Notes under the pieces: model-generated | Seen by the model: only the letters and a program-made list of their open reading frames with translations | Database searches by the model: none | Told to the model about the DNA's origin: nothing | Made by a program: the position numbers and the translations under genes | In this document: positions 26,984-35,624 of the stretch, piece by piece | Layout of the letters: each line of letters opens with the position of its first letter | Position numbering within the stretch: the stretch's first letter is position 1 | Origin: Anaerolinea sp. | GTDB lineage: Bacteria; Chloroflexota; Anaerolineae; Anaerolineales; Villigracilaceae | Direction of reading: 5' to 3' | DNA: 64,000 bases | NCBI GenBank assembly: GCA_020723805.1 | Contig: DYID01000001.1 | Location: 78,711 to 142,710 of the forward strand

Positions 26984-27953
26984 AAAAACGCTTCTTGACT
27001 CAACCCTGCGCCTGCGTGCTGCCCAATGGGCAGACGTGGACGCTGTGGCAAAACTCATCCTCGAAGTCTGCACCCACGACGGCGACCCGACCGTGGCGGT
27101 CACGCCGCAGGAACTGGAGCGCGGCTGGAAGACCCCCGGCTTTATCCTCGAAACGGACGCGTTCGTCGTCGAAACATCCGATGGGCGCATCGTGGGCTAC
27201 GAGGAATTCGAAAATGTTCACGGGCATGCCTTCCTGCGCGGCGACGGCTACGTCCACCCCGAGTTTCTCGGTCGCGGCATTGGCACGGCTCTCCTGCGCG
27301 CCCTCGAAGCGCGCGCCCGCGAGGAAATGAAACTCGCCGACCCCGACCTGCGCGTGTTCATCCGCAACGGCATGGCAGCGGGCGACAAAATCGGCTGTGA
27401 ACTGCACGCAAACGAAGGCTACAAACCCATCCGTTACTCGTGGCGGATGGAAATCAGGCTCGATGAGGCGCCGCATGCGCCAAAGTTCCCGCCAGGGGTT
27501 GAACTGCGTCCGTTCGAGATGGAGCAGGACCGGGCGGTGTATGAAGCGCACGAAGAGGCGTTCAGCGACCATTGGGGTCATGTCCCTCATCCCTACGAGG
27601 AGTGGCTGCATCGTTTCGAAGACCGCGATCCTTCGCTCTGGTTTATCGCCTGGGATGGCAGACAAATTGCCGGGTATGCCCTCTGCCGCTTCCGCATGGG
27701 AATTGGCTGGGTCGGCTCGCTGGGCGTCCGCCGTCCCTGGCGCAAACGCGGATTGGGCGAGGCACTCCTTCTTCACGCATTCGGCGAATTTTACCGGCGC
27801 GGGATGAAGGTCATCGGTCTGGGCGTGGATGCGGCGAATCCCACCGGCGCGACGCGCCTATACCAAAAGGCTGGCATGAAAGTCGCCGCCGAATATGTCA
27901 TTTATGAAAAGGAACTCCGACCCGGCCGGGAAATCAGTGTACAATCGCTTTAA
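26961..27953 (+). CDS. Two-domain (tandem) GNAT acetyltransferase
   Basis: 330 aa; two GNAT cores: HPEFLGRGIGTALLRALEARA and GSLGVRRPWRKRGLGEALLLHAFGEFYRRGMKVIGLGVDAANPTGATRLYQKAGM. Confidence 0.88.
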   Translation: MTTNLQTEKTLLDSTLRLRAAQWADVDAVAKLILEVCTHDGDPTVAVTPQELERGWKTPGFILETDAFVVETSDGRIVGYEEFENVHGHAFLRGDGYVHPEFLGRGIGTALLRALEARAREEMKLADPDLRVFIRNGMAAGDKIGCELHANEGYKPIRYSWRMEIRLDEAPHAPKFPPGVELRPFEMEQDRAVYEAHEEAFSDHWGHVPHPYEEWLHRFEDRDPSLWFIAWDGRQIAGYALCRFRMGIGWVGSLGVRRPWRKRGLGEALLLHAFGEFYRRGMKVIGLGVDAANPTGATRLYQKAGMKVAAEYVIYEKELRPGREISVQSL

Positions 27954-27965
27954 CGAATAAATCGT

Positions 27966-28016
27966 CCCCAAGGCTTATCCTGAAGCGAAGCCAAAGGATC
28001 GCAATAGCCTTCGGGG
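27966..28016. repeat. Nested imperfect palindrome (REP-like)
   Basis: CCCCAAGGCT..ATCCTgaagcgaagccaaAGGAT..AGCCTTCGGGG. Confidence 0.65.
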
Positions 28017-28039
28017 CGGTCAACAACAAGGAGACCTCT

Positions 28040-28540
28040 ATGAACCTGCGTTGTTCCTACTGTCAGACCCCCTTCACCTTAGGGCGCATCGAAAAACTCA
28101 ACGCCCTGCAGGAAATATATGCGAAGAATCTGAACCATTATGACGCGCATTGTCCGCGCTGCCGGCGCGCCACGCCGGTCCCGCGCCAAAAACTGGAAAT
28201 GACCATGCCCAACTGGCGCGAAGCGCTTCAGGAACTGGAAAAGGAAATGGCGGCGCACCCTCAACCGGCAGCGCCTCTTCCCAAGCCGGAGCCTGCTCCT
28301 GTTCCCCCGGCTGAGTCCAAGCCTGAGCATCGCAAGCGGGCTGGCAAACCCGCTCCGCCGCCTCCCGTCAGCGAGAAGCCTGCCAAAGAAAAGCCTGCCA
28401 GGAAGAAAGCGGCGGCAGAAAAACCGGCGGAAGAGAAACCCGCCAAAGAGAAACCCGCAAAGAAGAAACCGGCAGCCGAAAAGCCCGCTGCTGAAAAGCC
28501 CGCCAAACAACCGAAAGCGACCGCCAAGAAAAGCAAATGA
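28040..28540 (+). CDS. Zinc-ribbon protein with Lys/Pro/Ala/Glu-rich repetitive C-terminal tail
   Basis: CSYCQTPF...CPRCRRATPV; tail (EKPAKEKPAKKKPAA)n. Confidence 0.75.
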   Translation: MNLRCSYCQTPFTLGRIEKLNALQEIYAKNLNHYDAHCPRCRRATPVPRQKLEMTMPNWREALQELEKEMAAHPQPAAPLPKPEPAPVPPAESKPEHRKRAGKPAPPPPVSEKPAKEKPARKKAAAEKPAEEKPAKEKPAKKKPAAEKPAAEKPAKQPKATAKKSK

Positions 28541-29142
28541 CCATCAAAGCCGTATTCTTCGATCTGGGCGGAGTCATCCTCCGCACGGAATTTCAAGCGC
28601 CGCGTCAGCATCTCGCCGAGCGCCTCGGCATGGACTATGACGACATCGAAAAAATCGTCTTTGGCGGAGGCGCGAACGGTTCCGCCGCCCGCGCCTCGCT
28701 CGGCGAAATCACGGAGGAGGAACACTGGCGCAACGTGATGAAAACCCTCAAACTGCCGGTCAGCGACTACGAACGCATCCGCGACGAGTTCTTTGCCGGC
28801 GATGTGCTTGACCACAGCCTTCTGAACTTTCTGCGCTCCATCAAGCCGAAGGTCAAGACGGGGCTCATCAGCAACGCCTGGAGCGGACTGCGCGCCTTCA
28901 TCGTGCGCGAAAAGTTCGACGACGCATTCCATCACATGGTCATCTCGGCGGAGGTGAAGGCGGCAAAGCCCGACCCGAAGATCTATCAGATTGCGCTGGA
29001 GCAGGCTCAGGTTCGGGCAAGCGAGGCGGTCTTTGTGGACGATTTCATCGAAAATGTCGAGGCGTGTCGAAAACTGGGCATGAAAGGCATCCATTTCAAG
29101 GATGCGGCGTCTGCCATTGAACAGGTGAAGGCGTTGCTGTAA
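28537..29142 (+). CDS. HAD-superfamily hydrolase
   Basis: 201 aa; AVFFDLGGVIL, GLISNAWSG, KPDPKIYQIAL, VFVDDFIENVEAC. Confidence 0.92.
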   Translation: MTIKAVFFDLGGVILRTEFQAPRQHLAERLGMDYDDIEKIVFGGGANGSAARASLGEITEEEHWRNVMKTLKLPVSDYERIRDEFFAGDVLDHSLLNFLRSIKPKVKTGLISNAWSGLRAFIVREKFDDAFHHMVISAEVKAAKPDPKIYQIALEQAQVRASEAVFVDDFIENVEACRKLGMKGIHFKDAASAIEQVKALL

Positions 29143-29153
29143 TTCGAACCGCA

Positions 29154-29192
29154 GACTTCGGATGTCTTTCAGGCTTCCGAAGTCTTTGCTTT
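29154..29192 (+). terminator. Hairpin after the HAD gene
   Basis: GACTTCGGA tgtctttcaggct TCCGAAGTC tttgctttt. Confidence 0.65.
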
Positions 29193-29194
29193 TA

Positions 29195-29345
29195 ACTCAC
29201 CTTACGCAGTTTTCTCGTAGCGCGACACATTGTCCCCGCAAGGGGGTTCATGTCGCCTGAAAACACGAGATACCCTTCGGCGGGGTTTCGACAGGCTCAA
29301 CCTGCCTGCTCAGGGCAAGAATCTCGCACTACCGCGTAAGGTAAC
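29195..29345 (+). repeat. Repeat family 1, copy 4, enlarged by sequence in both hairpin loops
   Basis: CTTACGCAGTTTTCTCGTAGCGCGACA[CATTGTCCCCGCAAGGGGGTTC]ATGTCGCCTGAAAACACGAGATA[CCCTTCGGCGGGGTTTCGACAGGCTCAACCTGCCTGCTCAGGGCAAGA]ATCTCGCACTACCGCGTAAG. Confidence 0.88.
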
Positions 29346-29973
29346 CTTTTAATTCCTCTTCCAAATCCCTGCGCGCGCGGATCGAGATGGGGGCGTCGAG
29401 ATGCCGCCGCAGAAACTCCTCGCTTTTGTCCTTCAGGTAATGCCCGCGATACATCTCCAAAATGGAAATTGTTTTCCCCGTGTATTTTTCAACCGTGATG
29501 GCATCGCCTGCTTTGATGACGCCTTCTCTGATGACGCGGACGTATAAGCCGGGTCGCTCCGCCGCGCGGAACTTTTTGACCCATTGCGGGTCGCCCATGC
29601 GCGTGGCGAACGTCCCGCAGGGGATACGCGGCGCAGTGACCTGCAGAATCACCTCACCGATGTGCAGAGTATCGCCGACGTTGAACGCCGTGCTTTCGAG
29701 TCCGCTGATGGTCAGGTTCTCGCCGAATGTGCCGGGCGCGAGTCGTTGCCCGAGTTCCTGCTCCCACCAGGCGTAGTCCGCGCCGCCGTAGAGGTAGAGC
29801 GCCTGGTCGGGTCCGCCGTGATTCTTCGTGTCGCAAACAGCGTCGCCTGCAATGCCGAGAGATGTAATCTCGACGGCACCCTCCACCGGCATTTTGTAGA
29901 TGCCCGTCGTCTCGACGTAATCTTTCCGTTGCTGCTGGCGTTCCTTGCCGATGTTGATGCTGAGAAGTTTCAT
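29329..29973 (-). CDS. MOSC-domain protein
   Basis: 214 aa; GIAGDAVCDTKNHGGPDQALYLY, PGTFGENLTISG, CGTFATRMGDP; last codons and stop lie inside repeat family 1. Confidence 0.88.
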   Translation of the reverse strand: MKLLSINIGKERQQQRKDYVETTGIYKMPVEGAVEITSLGIAGDAVCDTKNHGGPDQALYLYGGADYAWWEQELGQRLAPGTFGENLTISGLESTAFNVGDTLHIGEVILQVTAPRIPCGTFATRMGDPQWVKKFRAAERPGLYVRVIREGVIKAGDAITVEKYTGKTISILEMYRGHYLKDKSEEFLRRHLDAPISIRARRDLEEELKGYLTR

Positions 29974-30083
29974 TGGGGTTCACCTGTAATCGAGTTTTGC
30001 ATGTATTCAATTGTAACAAAGTCAAAGCCCTTGGGAAATGACGATGACGGTATAATTTGCTCGTAAAAGAAAGCAGGCAACTT

Positions 30084-30281
30084 ATGACCACCTTTACCAT
30101 TACCATCCCCGATGAGCGAGCGAAAGAACTCAAGCAAATTGCCGAGCGTTTCCGCATCGCGCCCGAAGAATTGGTGCGCGCGAGTCTCGAAGAATTGTTG
30201 ACTCGTCCATTGGATGAATTCCAAAAAATACTGGAACGCGTCCTCACCAAAAATGCAGACCTCTACAAACGGCTGGCATAA
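30084..30281 (+). CDS. Putative antitoxin of a Doc-type TA module
   Basis: MTTFTITIPDERAKELKQIAERFRIAPEELVRASLEELL, RHH-like; immediately upstream of the Doc ORF. Confidence 0.65.
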   Translation: MTTFTITIPDERAKELKQIAERFRIAPEELVRASLEELLTRPLDEFQKILERVLTKNADLYKRLA

Positions 30282-30284
30282 TTC

Positions 30285-30671
30285 ATGCGTTATTTGACGG
30301 TGGGTGAAGTTCTTGAAATTTACAGCCGCGTGGTGAAGCAATCGGGTGGCTCGGTGGGAATTCTCGATCTGGGCGCGTTGGCATCGGCAGTTGCCCAACC
30401 GCGTGCGACATTTAACGGTGAAGAACTGTATCCAACCATCGTAGAAAAAGCGTCGGCGCTTGGATTTTCGTTGATTCAAAATCATCCCTTCATTGACGGA
30501 AACAAACGCGCAGGGCACGCCGCGTTGGAAACGTTTCTCATGCTCAACGGCTACGAGATTTCCGCCAGCGTGGACGAGCAAGTGGAAATCGTTCTTGGCG
30601 TTGCTTCCGGGAAAATAGACCGTGAGGCGTTCACAGCTTGGCTGAGAAATCACATTGTCGAGTTGTCGTAA
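30285..30671 (+). CDS. doc: Fic/Doc-family toxin
   Basis: 128 aa; [23 protein letters not shown] Fic/Doc catalytic motif. Confidence 0.9.
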   Translation: MRYLTVGEVLEIYSRVVKQSGGSVGILDLGALASAVAQPRATFNGEELYPTIVEKASALGFSLIQNHPFIDGNKRAGHAALETFLMLNGYEISASVDEQVEIVLGVASGKIDREAFTAWLRNHIVELS

Positions 30672-30682
30672 CAGGGAAGAAA

Positions 30683-32266
30683 ATGGGTGAAACGAAGCAG
30701 CCTTTGAAAGTATTTTTATGTCACGCCCACGCGGACCGTGACGCCGTGAAGGCTCTTTACACCCGCCTGACCAATGAAGGCGTGGATGCATGGCTGGACA
30801 AGGAAAAACTCCTGCCCGGCGCGGATTGGGAGTATGAAATCCGCAAAGCGGTGCGCGAAGCGGACGTGGTGGTGGTTTGCCTTTCCAAGCAGTTCAATCA
30901 GGCAGGATTCCGCCAAAAGGAAGTGCGCCTTGCCCTCGATACCGCCATGGAAAAACCCGAAGGCGAGATTTTCATCATCCCTGCGCGGCTGGAAGAATGT
31001 GACAATCTCGAAAGCCTGCAAAGATGGCATTGGGTGGACTTGTTTGAGGAGGATGGCTTCCAAAGGCTGATGCTTGCCTTGCGCCTTCGTGCCGAGAAAA
31101 TCGGCGCGGCGCTGCGCCAGCGCGGTCACACCGTATCCCGCCCGAAAATCACCCCGGAACAGGAAGCCGCTCGTGAAAAGACGGAGAAAGAGGCGGCTGA
31201 AAAAGCCGCGCGCGAAAAAGAGTTGAGCGAGAAAGCGCGCCTGCAAGCCGCAGAACGGGAAAAGCAGAGAATTGCAAAGGAACGGGCAAACCGCGAAGCG
31301 GCGGAAAGAAAACGCCAGCAAGCTACTGCGTCGAAGGTCATGCTCCCGCGCCGAAAGGTCAGAATCCCGCCAGCATTGCTCCTTGCCGTGGCTGGCGTGG
31401 TCATTCTCACATTGTGCGGGCTTTGGAGTGTCCCGCGTTTGGTGGATCTCGGCCTCCAGGGCTTTGGCCCCTTCAAAGGCCTGGCTACGCCCACGAATAC
31501 CCCGACCCGAACCCCTACTCCTACTCCTACTCCTACTCCGCTTCCCACGCCGATTTCTCTCGCCGACCCGGCCGGCAATCCAATCTCCATGCGCCTCGTG
31601 CCGGCGGGCGAGTTCCCCATGGGCAGCGAAAAAGGCGCCAGCGACGAGCGCCCGGTGCACACTGTCTACCTGGACGCATTCTATATGGATACCTACGAGG
31701 TCACCAACGCCCTCTACCGCGCCTGCGTGCAGGCCGGCGCCTGCACCCCGCCGCACCAGACCACTTCCTACACCCCTTCCAGTTATTACGGCAACCCCGA
31801 CTTCGACGATTACCCCGTCATCTACGTGGATTGGAACATGGCCAAAACCTACTGCGAATGGCGCGGGGCGCGCCTGCCCACCGAAGCCGAATGGGAAAAA
31901 GCCGCGCGCGGGACGGACGGCCGCACCTACCCTTGGGGCGAAGGGATTGACTGCGATAAAGCCAATTACTACGGTTGTGTTGGTGACACAACCAAAGTCG
32001 GCAGTTATGAAAACGGCAAAAGCCCTTACGGGCCATATGATATGGCAGGAAACGTCTGGGAATGGGTGGCGGATTGGTACGACGAAAACTACTACGACCG
32101 ATCGCCTTCCCGCAACCCGCAGGGTCCCTCCAGCGGCAGTTCTCGCGTTCTGCGGGGCGGCTCGTGGAACTACAACGATGACAACGTCCGCGCTTCCTTC
32201 CGTCACTGGCTCGTACCCGATCTCTGGAGCAACTACATCGGCTTCCGCTGCTCCCGCTCACCCTAG
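30683..32266 (+). CDS. TIR domain - coiled coil - TM - (TPT)n linker - FGE-sulfatase/SUMF1-like domain fusion
   Basis: Start [50 protein letters not shown] (TIR); [20 protein letters not shown] (TM); [40 protein letters not shown]...WEWVADWY...RVLRGGSW (FGE). Confidence 0.88.
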   Translation: MGETKQPLKVFLCHAHADRDAVKALYTRLTNEGVDAWLDKEKLLPGADWEYEIRKAVREADVVVVCLSKQFNQAGFRQKEVRLALDTAMEKPEGEIFIIPARLEECDNLESLQRWHWVDLFEEDGFQRLMLALRLRAEKIGAALRQRGHTVSRPKITPEQEAAREKTEKEAAEKAAREKELSEKARLQAAEREKQRIAKERANREAAERKRQQATASKVMLPRRKVRIPPALLLAVAGVVILTLCGLWSVPRLVDLGLQGFGPFKGLATPTNTPTRTPTPTPTPTPLPTPISLADPAGNPISMRLVPAGEFPMGSEKGASDERPVHTVYLDAFYMDTYEVTNALYRACVQAGACTPPHQTTSYTPSSYYGNPDFDDYPVIYVDWNMAKTYCEWRGARLPTEAEWEKAARGTDGRTYPWGEGIDCDKANYYGCVGDTTKVGSYENGKSPYGPYDMAGNVWEWVADWYDENYYDRSPSRNPQGPSSGSSRVLRGGSWNYNDDNVRASFRHWLVPDLWSNYIGFRCSRSP

Positions 32267-32450
32267 TCCTGCAATTCTGAATGCTGGCGTTCTGAAAAAC
32301 TGAAGCGGGGTGCCGTCCACGAATTCTCCACGAATGCACGAATGAAGTGGCGTAACTGTGAGCAGTTGGTACATCCCTGCTCCCTTCGCCTCTCCGATTG
32401 GAGCGAGGCGCTTTCTTTCATCTTTCCTCTTTTCATCAGTTATAATCCCC

Positions 32451-32487
32451 TCGCCAATCGGAAATCGCAAATCGGAAATCGTAAATG
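32451..32487. repeat. 7-bp tandem repeat array, AATCGGA family
   Basis: aatcgga aatcgca aatcgga aatcgta aatgc. Confidence 0.85.
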
Positions 32488-35400
32488 CAAAAATCTTCTT
32501 TCCAAGAAATCATCCTCAAACTCCAATCCTTCTGGGCTTCCCACGGCTGCCTCATCACCCAGCCCTACTACACCCAGGTCGGCGCAGGGACCATGAACCC
32601 CGCCACCTTCCTGCGCGTGCTCGGACCCGAGCCGTGGAACGTCGCCTACGTCGAACCCTCCGTCCGCCCCGACGACGGGCGCTACGGCGAGAACCCCAAC
32701 CGCTTCCAGGTGCATTACCAGTACCAGGTCATCCTCAAGCCCGACCCCGCGTCTCGACCAGGCTCGACGGGCCCGCAGGAACTCTACCTCGACTCGCTCA
32801 AAGCCCTCGGCATTGACCCGCGCAAGCACGACATCCGCTTCGTGGAAGACAACTGGGAACAGCCCGCCATCTCCGCTTGGGGGCTGGGCTGGGAGGTCTG
32901 GCTCGACGGGCAGGAGATCACCCAATTCACCTACTTCCAGCAGATGGGCGGCGTGACTCTCAACCCCGTCTCCGTTGAACTCACCTACGGGCTGGAGCGC
33001 ATCCTCATTGCCCTCAACAACGCCAAAGCCATCTGGGACGAACCCTGGAACGAGCAGGTCACCTACGGGGAGATTCGCCGCCGCGAAGAATTCGAGCATT
33101 CCAAATACTACTTCGAGATTGCCGATGTCGAGCGCGTCCGCCGCATGTACGACCTCTACTCCGCCGAAGCCGACGCCTGCCTCGAGAACGGTCTCATCGT
33201 CCCCGCGCACGACTACGTCCTCAAATGCTCGCACGCCTTCAACATCCTCGACACGCGCGGCGCGGTCAGCGTTGCCGAACGCCAGGCATTCTTCCGCCGT
33301 ATGCGCGAACTCGCCCGCCGCGTGGCAACTTCTTATGAGGAGCAGCGCAAGGAACTGGAATACCCGCTTCTCAAGGAGAGTCAAAAGTCGAAAGTCGAAA
33401 GTCAAGCCAAACCTTCGAACTTCGACCTGCGACCTTCGACTTTCTTGCTGGAAATCGGCACCGAAGAACTCCCCGCCTCCGATGTGGACTCCGCCCGCGA
33501 CCAACTCATCGCCCGCATCCCGCAATTCCTCTCCGACCTCCACCTCGCCCACGGCGACATCCGCATCTTCTCGACCCCGAGGCGGATCGCCGTTTCGATA
33601 GACTCTCTCTCCCCGAAGCAGCCCGACCGCGAAGACCTCGTCAAGGGACCTCCTGCCGATAAGGCTTTCGACAAAAACGGAAACGCGACGCCCGCCGCGC
33701 AGGGCTTCGCCAAAAAGAACGGTGTGGATGTGAAAGACCTCATCGTCCGCGAGGACGCAAGCGCGGCAGGCAAATACGTTTTCGCGGTGGTCAAGCAAAA
33801 GGGACGCCCCGCCCCCGAGGTCCTCGCCGAGGCGCTGCCCAAACTGATTGCCGAAATCAAATTCGAGAAGACCATGCGCTGGAATGACTCAGGCGTCGCC
33901 TTCTCGCGTCCCATCCGCTGGCTGGTGGCGATGTTTGGCGAGGTAGTCATCCCCTTCGGGTACGCGGGCGTGACCAGCGGCAACGTCACGCGCGGACTGC
34001 GTCCCTACGACTCGCCCGAAATCGCCATCCCCTTCGCCGAGAAATACGCTGACCTACTGCGCGAAGCGGGCATCGTTCTTGATAAAGAAGAGCGCAAAGC
34101 CGCCATCGTGGAACAGGTGAAGCAGGCGGCGGCGCTGATCGGCGGCGAAGCCATCATCGAAGAAGACCTGCTCGACGAAGTGGCGAACCTCGTCGAAATG
34201 CCCACCGCCGTCATGGGCGGCTTCGATCAAGAATTTTTATCTCTGCCCAAAGACGTGCTTGTCTCCGTGATGAAAAAGCATCAACGCTATTTCCCCGTTG
34301 CCAAGTCTAACCAATCGCCAATTACCAATTACCAATTACTTCCTTACTTCATCGCCATCCGCAACGGCGACGACCTCCACCTCGACCTCGTCCGTCAAGG
34401 CAACGAACACGTCCTCGGCGCGCGCTTTGCTGACGCGAACTTCTTCGTCCGCGAAGACCTCAAGCACAAACTCGAAGACTTCCGCCCGAAACTGGCAGGT
34501 CTGACCTTCCACACCAAACTCGGCTCCATGCTCGACAAGTCGGAGCGCATGTTGAAACTCGGCGCGGAAGTGGCAGACCTGCTCCACATCAAAGACGCTG
34601 AGACCATCAAAACGCTGGCGCGGGCAATCTACCTCGCCAAAGCCGATTTGGTCACGCAAATGGTGACCGAGATGACCTCCCTGCAAGGCATCATCGGCGG
34701 CGAGTACGCCCTGCGCAGCGGCGAGACCCTCGAAGTGGCGCGGGCGATTGCCGAGCAGTATCAAACCGTGCCGCAGACGAAGGCGGGCTTGGTCGTCGCG
34801 CTCACCGACCGCCTCGACTCGCTTGTTGGGCTGTTTGCCGCGGGGCTGGCTCCCACAGGCGCGAAAGACCCCTTCGGTCTGCGCCGCGCCGCGATTGGCA
34901 TCGTCCAGCCGCTCATCGAACACGACGCCGACTTCGATTTGGCGGAGGCGGTGAAGCGTTCTGCCAAAACCCAGCCCATCGAGGTCACGGAAGAAACGCA
35001 GGCAAAGGTTCTCGAATTCCTCGCCGGGCGTCTGTCTGTCGCGTTGAAAGAGATGGGTTACCGCTACGATGTCGTGGATGCGGTGCTTGCGGAGCAATCC
35101 GCCAACCCGGCCGCGTCGGCTCGGGCGGTGAAGCAGTTACAGGTCTGGGTGGGACGCGAAGATTGGCGCGAGATTCTGCCGGGGTACGCGAGGTGCGTCC
35201 GCATTATCCGCTCGGCTTCAGTGAGCAGTGAGCAGCCTGCCCTGAGCAAAGTCGAAGGGTTATCAGTTATCAGTGAGCAGTTGTTGGCGGAGGCGGAGGA
35301 GAAGCGGTTGTATGAGGCGCTGCAAGGCGTCAACTGCCAGCCGTCCAATGTGGATGAATTTTTAGGGACGGTGGTCAAACTCATCCCGTCCATCAACGCG

Positions 35401-35526
35401 TTCTTCGACAAGGTGCTGGTCATGGCGGAGGAGGAACAGGTGCGGCAGAACCGCCTCGCCTTGGTCGGGCAAATTGCCAATTTGTCCAAAGGGATTGCGG
35501 ATTTGAGCAAACTCGAAGGGTTCTAA
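32485..35526 (+). CDS. glyQS: Glycyl-tRNA synthetase, fused alpha and beta subunits, interrupted in frame by 7-bp repeat arrays
   Basis: 1013 aa; [24 protein letters not shown]...[19 protein letters not shown] (alpha); [22 protein letters not shown] (beta). Confidence 0.95.
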   Translation: MQKSSFQEIILKLQSFWASHGCLITQPYYTQVGAGTMNPATFLRVLGPEPWNVAYVEPSVRPDDGRYGENPNRFQVHYQYQVILKPDPASRPGSTGPQELYLDSLKALGIDPRKHDIRFVEDNWEQPAISAWGLGWEVWLDGQEITQFTYFQQMGGVTLNPVSVELTYGLERILIALNNAKAIWDEPWNEQVTYGEIRRREEFEHSKYYFEIADVERVRRMYDLYSAEADACLENGLIVPAHDYVLKCSHAFNILDTRGAVSVAERQAFFRRMRELARRVATSYEEQRKELEYPLLKESQKSKVESQAKPSNFDLRPSTFLLEIGTEELPASDVDSARDQLIARIPQFLSDLHLAHGDIRIFSTPRRIAVSIDSLSPKQPDREDLVKGPPADKAFDKNGNATPAAQGFAKKNGVDVKDLIVREDASAAGKYVFAVVKQKGRPAPEVLAEALPKLIAEIKFEKTMRWNDSGVAFSRPIRWLVAMFGEVVIPFGYAGVTSGNVTRGLRPYDSPEIAIPFAEKYADLLREAGIVLDKEERKAAIVEQVKQAAALIGGEAIIEEDLLDEVANLVEMPTAVMGGFDQEFLSLPKDVLVSVMKKHQRYFPVAKSNQSPITNYQLLPYFIAIRNGDDLHLDLVRQGNEHVLGARFADANFFVREDLKHKLEDFRPKLAGLTFHTKLGSMLDKSERMLKLGAEVADLLHIKDAETIKTLARAIYLAKADLVTQMVTEMTSLQGIIGGEYALRSGETLEVARAIAEQYQTVPQTKAGLVVALTDRLDSLVGLFAAGLAPTGAKDPFGLRRAAIGIVQPLIEHDADFDLAEAVKRSAKTQPIEVTEETQAKVLEFLAGRLSVALKEMGYRYDVVDAVLAEQSANPAASARAVKQLQVWVGREDWREILPGYARCVRIIRSASVSSEQPALSKVEGLSVISEQLLAEAEEKRLYEALQGVNCQPSNVDEFLGTVVKLIPSINAFFDKVLVMAEEEQVRQNRLALVGQIANLSKGIADLSKLEGF
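33381..33446. repeat. 7-bp tandem repeat array in coding DNA (glyQ-glyS linker), two opposed half-arrays
   Basis: agtcaaa agtcgaa agtcgaa agtcaag ccaaacc ttcgaac ttcgacc tgcgacc ttcgact ttc. Confidence 0.88.
34303..34345. repeat. 7-bp tandem repeat array in coding DNA (glyS region), AATTACC family
   Basis: tctaacc aatcgcc aattacc aattacc aattact tcc. Confidence 0.85.
35217..35286. repeat. Composite insertion in coding DNA (glyS region): CAGTGAG heptamers split by a REP-like CCTGCCCTGAGCAAAGTCGAAGGG unit
   Basis: cagtgag cagtgag cag|cctgccctgagcaaagtcgaaggg|ttatcagttatcagtgagcagtt; encodes [19 protein letters not shown]. Confidence 0.88.
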
Positions 35527-35539
35527 CCTGTCCAACATG

Positions 35540-35567
35540 CCCAGCCCTCAGCGGCTGGGTTTTTTAT
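35540..35567 (+). terminator. Intrinsic terminator of glyQS
   Basis: CCCAGCC ctcagc GGCTGGG TTTTTTATT. Confidence 0.85.
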
Positions 35568-35624
35568 TGGAACGAAGTAAAAGATGACACCGTTTTAGTG
35601 GTTATCACCAAGAGGAGAGTTGGG

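Noticed and set aside
30638-30682. Extended start of the TIR-FGE ORF
   Set aside because: Overlaps the doc stop region; ATG at 30683 matches the expected N-terminus of the TIR domain
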